Shown here: piece by piece, positions 22,861 through 37,800 of the stretch
Numbering within the stretch: position 1 is the first letter of the stretch
Layout of the letters: each line of letters opens with the position of its first letter
NCBI GenBank assembly: GCA_029237695.1
Contig: CM055267.1
Location: forward strand, 12,117,043 to 12,181,042
Source: Conchocele bisecta
Taxonomy: Eukaryota; Mollusca; Bivalvia; Lucinida; Thyasiridae
DNA: 64,000 nucleotides
Direction of reading: 5' to 3'
Made by a program: the position numbers and the translations under genes
The notes under the pieces: model-generated
The model's input: the letters and a program-made list of their open reading frames with translations, nothing else
What the model was told of the DNA's origin: nothing
Database searches by the model: none

Positions 22861-25800
22861 GTATGTAGAAATATACAGGGACACATCTACATTCATTTTT
22901 GTTCTTGCATTTATATATGAAACAATATGTGGTGAACATAAATGTACAATATAATGATGGATTAAAATGTCTGCTGTGTCAGCTCAGTCACTACATGTAT
23001 AGTGTCGACTTTCATGTTGCAAATGGGATGTCATTAGACAAAAGGGACTTTCAGTAGTTGGAATTTCGAACTCATGCACGTTCACACATATTTTTATGCC
23101 CCACCACGATAGTGGAGGGGACATTTAGTGTTACACTTGTCCCCTCTGTTTGTCTGTCCGTCACAAAACTTTGTGTGTTAAAGTTTCCTAGCACAGATAT
23201 GCTTCATATTTCATACATACATTGCTCTAATGGTCCTCTAGCGCAGTGTGACAAATCCACATTCGTCACACCCCCGCTAAGCCCAGGGTCAAAGTCACAT
23301 GGTTGGTGCGTCAAAAACTTTAACGCTTGGGTAAATGTCTTCCATTTCCTTGCACTGATCTGCTTCATATTTCATACAGGCATTGCATTGTCTAATGGTT
23401 CTCTACTGCCATATGACGAATCCATGTTTTAAATGATCTGTAACGAAGTTAGGTAATCAATGACATCAGGTCCCTTTTTGTATAGCTACTAAGCTGTCCA
23501 GTGCAGCTACATGTAGATACACCTTTTAGCTTAGCAATATTTCCAGAAAAACTACGGGCAAAACATGTCTATGCAGGTCTGTACTCAAACCCACAGGTGG
23601 AATAGTCGGACGTGTGACACAAAGAAAATGACCATTACAAAAATATCCATTACCCAACCCACTTGATCTCGTTCTATTATTAACGTCATGTACAGTACGA
23701 TACCAGGTGGGTGGGATAATGGGATTTTTTTAATAGGTATTTATTTTGGTGTCATAGGTCCGAGTCTTCCACCTGTGCTCACCATATGAGTAAACACAGA
23801 TTGCAACGCACGAGCTTGTCCGTGATGTTGCAGCTGATGGAACAGGATATCGGTCATTGGGTCATTGCGTCATCATTACTAAACTTTTGTCTACACACGT
23901 TTACAATAATGGATTTCACGGACCTGCGTAGATCTACATTCTACATGAACATGATGAATAAATAAAACATGACGTTAACAATTCTTGGATTCAATATATT
24001 TATTACATAATACATGCGAAGATAACAGTGAAAGTTATGGCATATTATAGGCATTGGCGACGTCGTTCATTCGCAGTCACAGTGTACAGTGTACATGTAT
24101 TTTGTGTTGACATTATGATGCGTCTTGGGCGAGAACGGATATAGCACGGTTCGGATAAGCAACACGGAAGGTTGTATGTCGCCGGACTTCCGTGTACTAA
24201 CGGGGTCGCACTGTATGTGGATACTGTATCGTATTTCTAAAACCAGGAAACGTCGATTTGATAAGACACACCTATAGCCAGACAATGCGTCAAAAATAGT
24301 TTTTAGTTCTGTTTAGTTACTCAAGATGTAAGATCAGAGCAAAATTACAAAGGGTTTTTCCCCGTTGGCGGGCATCAGGCATGCAGCCCAAGTGGAATAT
24401 CATCATATGCAGGGATTCCGCTGGCGATCACCACTTTCACAATAAAAATAAACAATTGGCGATAAAAAATTACAATTTTCGAAAATTGTAATTTTTTATC
24501 GCCAATTGTTTATTTTTTATCCTATTGGTTCCTTTTTTTTTTTTTTTTCTTTTTTTTTTTTTTCTTTTTTTTTTGAAGTGGCGATTTTTTTATTTTCCCC
24601 AGCGGAATCCCTGCATATGACATCATCAATTCAATAGATCTTTGAAACATCATGGATATTAATTATAAAACGTATTGTTGTAGTTTAAAATGATTTAAAC
24701 CTGCAAGTTTATTTGATGAGATCCAAGACAGTGGCGATATATATAAAATAGGACACAACCCAACCACGTTGGGTGTGCAGATATGAACAGTGCACATACA
24801 ACAGTATTACTTATCTCCATTTCCGATTAAACCTTTCTACCAAAGGCCGTTTTATATTGTCAAAGCAGTAAGTGGTGCATCCATGTTATATGAACACATT
24901 TTCTAGTTTATTTATCTCGCTTTGTTAGTGTGCCTTTCAAAGAAAGGAGTGTTTATGGCAATCCCTCTGCGTCGTAGTCGGCGTCTGTCTGTCTGTCTGT
25001 CTGTCCATCAGTCTGTCCGTCTTCAACAATTTAAATACATGTACTTAACGTTGGGGGAAATTTATTATAATTTCCTTTCACCAAATGTTTTGATATTTCA
25101 CACATTCCTTTCTCTAATGATTCTCTATCATGCTGTGACAAATCTACGATGCCCATACCCACGATAACACCAAAGTCTTAGTGCTTTCATAAACTTAATG
25201 TTGGGGGGGAATTTGTTATAATTTCTGTTTCTTTCACCAAACGTTTTGATATGTTGCATGCCTTTCTCTAATGATTCTATATCGTGCTGTGACAAATCCA
25301 TGATGCTCAGACCCCCGCTAACCCCAAGGTCAATTCAAAACTTATTTTCATGATATTTCACACTATCACCTTACTAACATATTAGTTATCTCCCTTTATT
25401 ATGCCACCGCAATAGTGTTTACCCTGTCCGTCTGTCTGTTGACAATTTTCCTTGTCTGGCGCACTACTTCTACAGTTTTTGGCCGATTCTCTTCATACTC
25501 CGTATACATGTACATCCCATCCATCAAGTGCAGGAGTGTGTAACATAAAAAATGTTGCTGTCCCACCGATCCATCTGCAGTTTGGGATAAAACACAGTGA
25601 AGTCTGGGCATGAAAGTGATTCCATAAATGTTGCAATGGTTTGCCAAACAGCACTGTGAAGGAATGTAAGACATTCCTATTTTACTTTTACATCAAGTAT
25701 TTAGCTCATTCAACACTATATACTGTAATACCAATATTTCCAAATAGTGTAATATTTGTACAAAACATAGACGTGGATTCAGGATTTCTAGTTTGTGGTG

Positions 25801-28800
25801 TGGGGTGGATGACTATACTAGTCTAGACATTAATAAATATGAAGAAAAAAACAGCAAAAGATGATTAATGTATTTGTGTCCTGAATTTTAGCAGTTAATG
25901 TTTTCTTTTCAACCATGTGTAATGTTTTAGGTTTATATAAAAAGTCTGGGAAGTTGGTGTTTCTTGGTCTGGACAATGCAGGTAAAACAACACTTCTACA
26001 CATGCTCAAGGATGACAGAATGGCTCAACACGTTCCAACACTACATCCAAGTAAGTACATGTGGCAAACCTCCAGGGGCCCGTTGCATTACATGTATTAG
26101 CTTTGTATGACAACAAAATGTTCTAGATAGATTTCTATCAATTTACTTCACACGTTAATGTGATTCACTAATGCTGCTATTTCCCACCCACATGTAGGGG
26201 CCAATAAATCTGAATAAATCTACCAACGATTTTACAGCATATGTCTCTTGTGTCAACTTTTTATACTCCCGCCACCGAATGGTGAGGGGGGCATATAGTG
26301 TTACCGGCGTCCGTACATCCCGAAACCTTAACGCTCGGATAAATGGTTTATAATTTATGTTTCCTTGCTCGGATCTGCTTCACATTTCACACACGCATTG
26401 CTCCAATGGTCCTCTGCCGCCCTGTGACAAATCCACATTTGTCCCGCCCCCGCTAACCCCAGGGTCAAGGTCACAGACTTGGTGCGTTCGAAACCTTAAC
26501 GCTCGGGTAAATGGCTTATAACTTCCGTTTCCTTGCTCGGATCTGCTTCACATTTCACACACGCAGTGTTCCAATGGTCCTCTACTACCCTGTGACAAAA
26601 CCACATTCGTCCCGCCCCCGCTAAGCCCAGGGTCAAGGTCACAGATTTGGTGCGTTCGAAACCTTAACGCTCGGGGTAAATGGCTTACAATTTCTGTTTC
26701 CTTGCACGGATCTGCTTCACATTTCACACACGCATTACTCCAATGGTCCCCTACCGCCCTGTGACAAATCCGCATTTGTCCCGCCCCCGCTAAGCCCAGG
26801 GTCAAGGTCACAGACTTGGTGTGTTCGAAACCTTAACGCTCGGGTAAATGGCGTATAATTTCTGTTTCCTTGCTCTGATCTGCTTCACATTTCACATACA
26901 CATTGCTCTAATGGTCCTCTAGCACCCTGTGACAAATCCACAATCATTCCGGCCCTGCTAAGCCCAGGGTCAAGGTCACATACTTGGTGCAATTGAAACC
27001 TTAACGCTCGGGTAAAGTCTTATAATTTCTGTTTCCTAGCACGGATCTGCTTGATATATCTCACATGCATTGCTGTAATGGTCCTTTATTGCCCTGTGAA
27101 AAATCCATGATCGTCCTGCCCCTTCTAAGCCCAGGGTCGTCACATACTTGGTGCGTTTGAAACCTTAACGCTCGGGTAAATATCTTATATTGTCTGTTTC
27201 CTTGCATGGATCTGGTTGATATTTCACACACGCATTGCTCTAATGGTCCTCTAATGGTGTGTTCAAAACTCGGGTAAGTGTCTTATAATGTCTGTTTCCT
27301 TGCATGGATCTGCTTGATATTTTACACTCACTCATTGCTCTGAAGGTCTGCTATTATGCTGTGACAACAGATCCGTGCTTCTCTTGCCCTCTGTTTGTTT
27401 TCAAATATGCCTTGTTTTCTTTGGCTGCCAGCGGGGGCATTTGTGTGTCGACAGGCCACATTTCTAGTTAGTTTTGCACTTACAAACTTCTTAGTCATAC
27501 AAAGTTTAGTGAAACAGACCGCAGAGATGTATATGAATTAGTCCTACACGGCTTGTGTCATTCCCTTATTAAGTTACATTTGTTACACCATTGCTATTTT
27601 CACGTTGAACACAACAGAAACCCAGGCTTAGCTTGCCTTAGAAACACACATTGATTGGCTGGTTGGTTACATTCCAGGGCATTCATGTATCAGCTAATCA
27701 CCATACTCCACCTGCTATACCAGCCCACATATAAAACTGATTCAAGTGGACATGACTGCTTATATGATCAAAAAGGCACTAGACCACTATGTTTACAAAT
27801 ATGGCGGGGATCATACACGCATCAATTGAATTTCTCTGAATTATTGTGTTCTAAAATTACAATTACACATTGGGTTATTATGCAACCATTATAATATGGT
27901 GGTATAATAACCCAATATGTAATTGTTTAATTGATATCACTGATATTACATACAATGTATTACAATGCCAATTTAATTAGCACTTTATAGAAGGTCTGTT
28001 CTGTGACACCTGGGGCTAAGCTCTGTACGACTAAAATGTTCGTAAGTACAAATTTTGGTTCATTTACATTTATTGAGAATATGCTATTCTCAATAAATGT
28101 AAATCCAATAATTGTTTTAAATACAAGAAAACATTGTTAATGTGAAATTTACATAATTTTGCACTTACGAATATGTTAGTTGTACGAAGTTTAGTGAAAT
28201 GGCCCCCTGATCACCAGTTTGTTCATGTTTCCAGCATCAGAAGAACTGACCATGGGTGGCATGAGATTCACAACGTTTGACTTGGGAGGCCATCAGCAGG
28301 GTATGTTTCATCATTTCTCACCCACCAGTTCGTGGAGACCTGTGTATCGTTGTGGCCACATCTATGCAGGCGCGTAGCCAAACACAAACTATTTTCGTCT
28401 GACCTGAGTGGGACAATTCGCTAGGGAGGTCTGGGTGCATGCCCCACCGGATTGTTTTTAAATGGAAATGCAAAATCCTTCATTATGGAGCATTATAAAA
28501 TGTAATTATTATATATAAAATGTAATTATTATATCCCGGCGAAATATGTCAAAGGTTATATAGTTTTCGTAATTCGAACTTTCTGTTTGTCCGTCCGTCC
28601 ACGTTAAGTTTTTGGGTACTCATTATCTCTGTAATGGTAAGTTGGATTGACCTCAAACTGCATATACTTCCTTATCATCATCCATATTTTCATGCCATAC
28701 CACACTCGTGCGGCCTTCGTATCCAAGGTCAAGGTCAAATCACATAGAAATTTGCGTCCGTAAGATTTGTGTTTAAGTTTTCGGGTATCCATCATCTCTA

Positions 28801-31800
28801 CAACGGTAAGTCGGATTGACTTCAAACTTCATATACTTCCTCATCATCATCCATATTTTCATTCCATACCACACCCATGCGGCCTTCATTAAACTATTCG
28901 TAAATATGGTAAAATGGTAAACTGGTACATTGGCGAGAAAATATTGTTAGAATGTGTTGCAAGGAAGGCAATTATATAATTGTGTATTGCAGCACGGCGG
29001 GTGTGGAAGGACTATTTCCCTGCAGTAGATGGTATAGTGTTTCTAGTTGATGTGTTCGACAGACCCAGGTTCCTTGAAGCAAAAGCAGAACTAGATGTAA
29101 GTACACATTATCTAAACTAGCCAAGTTACACAGTTGGTTGATGTCATACATGACCAGTATTGTTCAGGGACAGCCATTGTTCATTCCCTACGTTGGTGGT
29201 TGGTTGACAACGGTGCGAAGGGTAAATTTAATGATAGATTTCCCGATATGCCTGGTTTTATCCTTCAACCTTGCTACATTCTATTTTTGGTTTCTTGTTA
29301 CTTGAGAGTTGAATCCCGTTATACCCATTATAACAAATAATAAATGTAGTAAGATTAGTACTAATCCTATTGCTTTTAGGGAGTTGGGCTAGGTGATTTT
29401 TGTGTGGTGAGGACATGGCACCAGATCAGGTTATTCTAATTTCAGGATTCACAGTTCTGATTTTGGGATTCACCCCCCCACCCCCCCCCCCCCCCAACAC
29501 CATCCATATAGATGAAATATGGGAGTCAACCACAATTTTTCACACTTCATTTATTACATACTGTTTATTCAACCAGGTGAGCTGTTTATCATGATTAATG
29601 CGCAAGTGATTGGGTCCTTCTGCTAAGCAAACAAGTGAGTGCAGCCTGCGAACCAAGTTTGTTTATCCAATAATGTGCGCATTAATTCACTATTTATACT
29701 GCTGGCATACAAAGTATGTCGAGGGTATATAGTTTTCGTAATTCCGTCGTCCTTCCGTCCGTCGTCTGTCAACAGTTTCAAACATCTTCTCTGCTCATGA
29801 ACAGCTGGGTTAATGTTAGTCAAACTTCACATGAATGATTCATGGGTGGGGACACGTCATATTTGTAAATTTGGAGGTCATTGCCATGAACCGCCAGACG
29901 GATTTCAATGAAACTTGACAGGAACGATCGACAGACCATGCTCTTTCAGATTTGTAAAAATGGTGACCCAGAGGTCAAAAATGAGGTTTGACTGAATATG
30001 ATCATGTCATATATAAAATCGAAGTTATCGAGAAGACAATCACTCTGGATGATTTTTGGTCGAAATGGGATGATTAGGTCATCCAAGATGGCCGCCAAAA
30101 GGTCATCCTTTAATTAGAGAGTTTGAACATCTTCTTGTGAACCGTTGGGCCAATGTTGGTCACATTTCACAGGAATAATCTATAGATGGGGGCATGTCAG
30201 ATTCGTAAATTTGGAGGTTGTCGCCTAATCCAAGAATGCCGCCGTGGAAAAGTAGATCAAATTCTTAAAAAATCTTCTCACAAGAGGGATGGCTTATGGC
30301 CTAGGGGTTAGAACACCTGACTTCCAATCCGGAGTTTGTGGGATGAGATTTTAAACTGTGGTCCCGTCTCCATATGACCTTAGCTGTTGCATTCACTTTC
30401 ATTTTCTCACGAACCGCCTGACAGATTTCAATGAAACTTGGAAGGAATGATCAATAGTCACTGCTGTTTCAGATTTGTTAAAATGATGACCCGGGGATCA
30501 AAAATGGGCGGGGCCCGGCAGGTCATTTAGGGATCAAATTTCACATTTTACCAAATATGATCATGTTGTATATCAAATCGAAGGTATTGAGGAGACGATC
30601 ACTCTAAAATCGGATGATTACGTCATCCAAGATGGTATCAAACTGGTATCTTTTTATTAGAGCTTTCAAACAGTCTTTTCTTACTAACCGCTTGGCCGAC
30701 GCTGGCTAAACTTCATTGTTATTGTCTTAGTCTATCGGCTGACAAACTTCTCGTAGGATTTTTATGTGCCCTATGTTTGACACTGGATTCATGAACTAGA
30801 ACGTATACCATGTCGAAAAAACTTGGGTAGACATTTGGTAACCCGGCAACGAATGAGAAATCCAAGATGGCCGGCCATTTTGAATTATTGTCGCATTTAA
30901 CTTTGCAACCAAATGGTCTAGAAACATAAGCAGCACATCATTTCTGACTAATTTCAGGCCGGAAAGTCCATTAGTAAGGCTATTCTTGCGATTGGTGATC
31001 TCCCTGATATATAAATCCAAGATGGCCGCCAAATGTTATGTTAAAAATGTATAATTTGCTTGAAATGTTTCTGAATTTTAACGAAATGTGTTTATATGCA
31101 CTCCTATGTTTATTATACTGTCTTAATACGGCTTAAAATGGCAAATTTAATTTACAAATGTCAGTTTCTGGTTGTAGTATTTTAAATCTGTAATTTTGAC
31201 ATCATTATTACTGCCATGTAAATGATATAATGGTCAACAAAATATAGCAACTTACAAAATTGTTAGTAATATTTATTGTATCCCCCGGACTCCGTCGGGG
31301 GATACTATGGATTTGACAGCGCGCCGCGTCCGCGTCCACGTCCGCTGCAGACACTTCTTGTCCGGAGCGGAGCATAACTCGAACACCCTTTGGAATATTT
31401 TCATGAAACTTCACACATGCATAAACCACGACCCGAAGGTGTGTCGCGCACAAGAATGACAACTCTTGCATAGCTAATTTTTGAGTTATCTCCCTTTTTT
31501 GTTTCTCGCACTGATTTCGTGTCCGGAGCATAACTCCACCACCCTTTGGAATATTTTCATGAAACTTCACACATGCATAAACCACGACCCGAAGGTGTGT
31601 CACGCACAAGAATGACAACTCTTGCATAGCTAATTTTTTAGTTATCTCCCTTTTTGGTTTCGCGCACTGATTGACCATAACTCGACCACCCTTTGGAATA
31701 TTTTTATGAAACTTAACACATTCAATTAGACCACGAACCGAAGGTGTGTCGTGCACAAGAATGACAACTCTTGCATAGCTAATGTTTTAGTTATCTCCCT

Positions 31801-34800
31801 TTTTTGTTTTCGCTCACTGATTTCCTGTCCGGAGCATAACTCGACCACCCTTTGGAATATTTTCATGAAACTTCACACATGCATAGACCACGACCCGGAG
31901 GTGTGTCGCGCACAAGAATGACAACTCTTGCGTAGCTAATTATTTAGTTATCTCCCTTTTTTGTTTTGCGCACTACAAACTGGACAATAATGTATGAAGA
32001 CCTGTTTTCTCGTCTGCTCTGTACACCTTTTCTCTGTGCTCTGTACACCTTACCTGTAGAGAGAACAATAGAGACTGGGAGAACCATGTGCTAGCATGGG
32101 CTAGCATGTGCAGATGTCCAGTGCTTGACCACTGTTGACCAGGTAATTTATACAGGTAAATTACTACATTGGATATTACATTGAAAATATTGTGGCATTT
32201 TGTGGACCTGTGCAGATATATGTAGATGAATATAGGACTATTAAAAAAAAATTCTGGGCTCCAGTAGCAAGCATTATTATTTTTAAACTTTTTTTTTCCA
32301 TTTTTTTGTTTTCATTTTTTTTTTCAAATTATTTTTCAATTTTTGTCTAGTAGCATAAGGTCGTAAGTGCTATATACAGACTATTCACCTGTGCATGTGC
32401 TAGCATGTGCAACTGCCCACTGACCACTTACAGGTAATTTATACAGGTAAATGATTATATTACATTTCCGTAAACTGTGTTGAAAATATTGTGGCAATAT
32501 GTGGACCTGTGCATATATGATATGTAGATAAATATAGGACTATTAAAAAACATTCTGGGCTCCTACTGGAGCATTATTTTTTTATTTTTTTTTAAATTTA
32601 ATTTTTTTTTTCCATTTTTTTTTTTACATTCTTTTTCAATTTTTTAACTGACCACTAACTTATTACAGGTAATTTATACAGGTACATTATTACATTTCCG
32701 TAAACTGTGTTGACAATATTGTGACAGTATGTGAACCTGTGCAGATATATGTAGATACATATAGGACTATTAACAAAAATTCTGGGCTCCAGTAGCGAGC
32801 ATTATTATTTTATTTTTTTTTGTATATTACATTTCCGTAAACTGTGTTGAAAATATTGTGGCATTATGTGGACCTGTGCAGATATATGTAGATAAATATA
32901 GGACTATTAAAAAAAAATTCTGGGCTCCAGTAGCAAGCATTATTGTATCCCCCGGACTCCGTCGGGGGATACTATGGATTTGACAGCGCACCGCGTCCGC
33001 GTCCGCCGCAGACACTTCTTGTCCGGAGCATAACTCGAACACCCTTTGGAATATTTTCATGAAACTTCACACATGCATAGACCACGACCCGAAGGTGTGT
33101 CGCGCACAAGAATGACAACTCTTGCATAGCTAATTTTTGAGTTATCTCCCTTTTTTGTTTCTCGCACTGATTTCGTGTCCGGAGCATAACTCCACCACCC
33201 TTTGGAATATTTTCATGAAACTTCACACATGCATAAACCATGACCCGAAGGTGTCTCGCGCACAAGAATGACAACTCTTGCATAGCTAATTTTTTAGTTA
33301 TCTCCCTTTTTTGTTTCGCGCACTGATTGACCATAACTCGACACCTTTGGAATATTTTTATGAAACTTAACACATTCAATTAGACCACGAACCGAAGGTG
33401 TGTCGTGCACAAGAATGACAACTCTTGCATAGCTAATTTTTTAGTTATCCCTTTTTTGTTTTCGCGCACTGATTTTACCTGTCCGGAGCATAACTCAACC
33501 ACCCTTTGGAATATTTTCATGAAACTTCACATGCATAGACCACGACCGGAGGTGTGTCGCGCACAAGAATGACAACTCTTGCATAGCTAATTTTTGAGTT
33601 ATCTCCCTTTTTTGTTTTGCGCACTCTACAAACTGGACAATAATGCATGAAGACCCGTTTTCTCGTCTGCTCTGTACACCTTTTCTCGTGTGCTCTGTAC
33701 ACCTTACCTGTAGAGAGAACAATAGAGACTGGGAGAACCATGTGCTAGCATGGGCTTGCATGTGCAAATGTCCAGTGCTTGACCACTGCTGACCACAGGT
33801 AATTGTATCCCCCGGACTCCATCGGGGGATACTATGGATTTGACAGCGCGCCGCTTCCGCGTCCGCGTCCTCGTCCGCGTCCGCCGCAGACACTTCTTGT
33901 CCGGAGCATAACTCGAACACCCTTTGGAATATTTTCATGAAACTTCACACATGCATAGACCACGACCCGAAGGTGTGTCGCACAAGAATGACAACTCTTG
34001 CATAGCTTATTTTTGAGTTATCTCCCTTTTTTGTTTCTCGCACTGATTTCGTGTCCGGAGCATAACTCCACCACCCTTTGGAATATTTTCATGAAACTTC
34101 ACACATTAATAGACCACGACCCGATGGTGTGTCGCGCACAAGAATGACAACTCTTGCATAGCTAATTTTTGAGTTATCTCCCTTTTTAGCTCGACTATTC
34201 AAAAATAAGTAGAGCTTATGTTGTCACCCCGGCGTCGGCGTCACGCCTTGGTTAAGGTTTTTAGTCAAGCTTGTATATGGAATACTACTGGCCCTACACC
34301 CACCATATTTGGACAACTTCATCTCCTAGTGATGTACATCAATAACCCCTGATCTATATTTGACCTTCACCTACATTTCCTCTTGAATTACTTGGTTAAT
34401 TCCCCTTGGTTAAGGTTTTTAGTCAACCTTGGTTAAGGTTTTTAGTCAAGTTTGTATATGCAATACTACTGGCCCTACACCCACCATACTTGGACAACTT
34501 CATCTCCTAGTGATGCACATCAATAACCCCTGATCTATATTTGACCTTGACCTACATTTCCTCTTCAATTACTTACTTAATTCCTTTTGGTTAAGGTTTT
34601 TAGTCAACCTTCTATATGGAATACTACTGGCCCTACACCCACCATACTTGCACAACTTCATCTCCTAGTGATGTACATCAACAACCCCTGACCTATATTT
34701 GACCTTGACCTACATTTAACCTTGAATTACTTACTTAATTCCCCTTAGTTAAGGTTTTTACTCAACCTTGGTTAAGCTTTTTACTCGAGCTTGTACATGG

Positions 34801-37800
34801 AATACTATTGTGCATACAGACACCATAATTGGACAACCTTTTCTCATAGTCATGTACGTCAATAACCCCTGATCTATATTTGACCTTGACCTACATTTCC
34901 TCTTGAATTACTTACTTAATTCTCTTTGGTTAAGGTTTTTAGTCAAGCTTGTAGATGGAATACTCATGGCCCTACACCAACCATACTTGGACAACTTCAT
35001 CTCTCCTGTGATGTACATCAACAACCCCTGACCTATATTTGACCTTGACCTACATTTAACCTTAAATTACTTACTTAATTCCCCTTGGTTAAGATTTTTA
35101 CTCAACCTTGGTTAAGGTTTTTAGTCAAGCTTGTAGATGGAATACTATTGTGCATACGACACCATACTTGGATAACTTTTTCTCATAGGATGTACATCAA
35201 TAACCCCTCCGACCATTTATTTTACCTTCACCTACATTTAACCTTGAATTACTTGGTTAATGTTTATTAGTCAAGTTTGTATATGGAATACGTCTGGGCC
35301 TACATCAACCATACTTGGACAACTTCATCTCCTAGTGATGTACATCAATAATCCTGACCTATATTTGACCTTGACCTACTTTTATCCTTGGATTACTTAG
35401 TTATCTCCCCTTGGTTACGGTTTTTTACTCAAGCTTGTATATGGAATACTCCTGGGCCTACATCAACCATACTTGGACAACTTCATCTCCTAGTGATGTA
35501 CATCAATAATCCCTGACCCTATATTTGACCTTGACCTACTTTTTCATCCTTGGATTACTTAGTTATAACTCCCCTTGGATACGGTTTTTACTCAAGCTTG
35601 TATATGGAATACTCCTGGGCCCTACAGCAACCATACTTGGAAAACCACGCACCTACGTCCAAGGTCAAGGTCACTGTTGAAGGTCAAAGGTCAAACCTAT
35701 TGAAATTCCCTTGGTCAAACTATTGAAATTCTTCCGCTCTATATCTTCTACACCGATGCATGGATTATCAAATGGCTTGGCACAACTGTTTCTCATGATG
35801 AGAAGGTGTGTCACGATCAATAACCACGCACCTACGTCTACAGTCAAGGTCACAGTTGAACGTTAAAGGTCAAATCTATTGAAACCTTCCCTTCCGCTCT
35901 ATATCTTCTACACCGATGCATGGATTATCAAATTGCTAACCACGCACCTACGTCCAAGGTCACAGTTGAAGGTCAAAGGTCAAACCTATTGAAATTCCCT
36001 TCCGCTCTATATCTTTCTACACCGATGCATGGATTATCAAATGGCTTGGCACAAATGTTTCTCATGATGAGAAGGTGTGTCGCAATCAATAACCACGCAC
36101 CTACGTCCAAGGTCAAGGTCACAGTTGAAGGTCAAAGGTCAAACCTATTGAAATTCCCTTCCGCTCTATAATCTTCTACACCAATGCATGATTATCAAAT
36201 GCCTTGGCACAAATGTTTCACAGGATGAGAAGGTGTGTCGCGATCAATAACCACGCACCTACGTCCAAGGTCAAGGTCACAGTTGAAGGTCAAAGGTCAA
36301 ACATATTGAAATTCCCAAATGGCTTGGCACAAATGTTTTCTCACGATGAGAAGGTGTGTCGCGATCAATAACCACGCACCTATGTCAAGGTCAAGGTCAC
36401 TGTTGAAGGTCAAAGGTCAAACCTATTGAAATTCCCTTCCGCTCTATATCTTCTACACCGATGCATGGATTATCAAATGGCGTGGCAAAAATGTTTCTCC
36501 TGATGAAAGGTGTGTCCGCGAGCAATAACCCCGCCACGCACCTACGGACCAAAGGTCAAGGTCACAGTTTGAAAGGTCAAAAGGGTCGAAACCTATTGAC
36601 AAATTCCCTTCTGCTCTATGTCTTCTACACTGATTGCATGGATTATCAAAATTGCTCAACCACGCACCTACGTCCAAGGTCACAGTTGAAGGTCAAAGGT
36701 CAAACCTATTGAAATTCCCTTCCGCTCTATATCTTCTACACCGATGCATGGATTATCAAATGGCTTGGCACAAATGTTTCTCATGATGAGAAAGGTGTGT
36801 CACAATCAATAACCACGCACCTACGTCCAAGGTCAAGGTCACAGTTGAAGGTCAAAGGTCAAACCTATTGAAATTCCTTCCGCTCTATATCTTCTACAAC
36901 CGATGCATGGATTATCACACTATGCCCAGGGTCAAGGTCACAGACTTGATGCGTTTCAAACCTTAACGCTCGGCTAAATGGCTTATAATCAAAAATGCCT
37001 CGTTTTCTTTGGCTGCCAGTGGGGGTATTCGTGTGCCGACAGGCCACATTTCTAGTTTCCCTTGGTTAATGTTTTTAGTCAACCTTGGTTAAGGTTTTTA
37101 TGCAGGCCGCAGCCACCTTCTTTGTCAAGCTATGTGTACATCGACAACCCTCGTAGTCGAGCTATGCTGTTCTCCTACAGCTCTTGTTTGTTTCGCGCAC
37201 TGATTGACCATACCTCGACCACCCTTTGGAATATTTTTATGAAACTTAACACATTCAATTAGACCACGAACCGAAGGTGTGTCGTGCACAAGAATGACAA
37301 CTCTTGCATAGCTAATTTTTTAGTTATCTCCCTTTTTTGTTTTCGCTCACTGATTTCCTGTCCGGAGCATAACTCTACCACCCTTTGGAATATTTTCATG
37401 AAACTTCACACATGCATAGACCACGACCCGGAGGTGTGTTGCGCACAAGAATGACAACTCTTGCGTAGCTAATTTTTGAGTTATCTCCCTTTTTTGTTTT
37501 GCTCACTCTACAAACTGGACAATAATGCATGAAGACCTGTTTTCTCGTCTGCTCTGTACACCTTTTCTCGTGTGCTCTGTGCACCTTACCTGTAGAGAGA
37601 ACAATAGAGACTGGGAGAACCATGCAACTGACCACTGACCACTTACAGGTAATTTATAAACATTCTGGGCTCCAGTAGGGAGCATTATTCTTTTATTTTT
37701 TTTAAATTTAATTTTTTTTTACATTTTTTTTTTTACATTCTTTTTCAATTTTTTAACTGACCACTAACTTATTACAGGTAATTTATACAGGTACATTATT

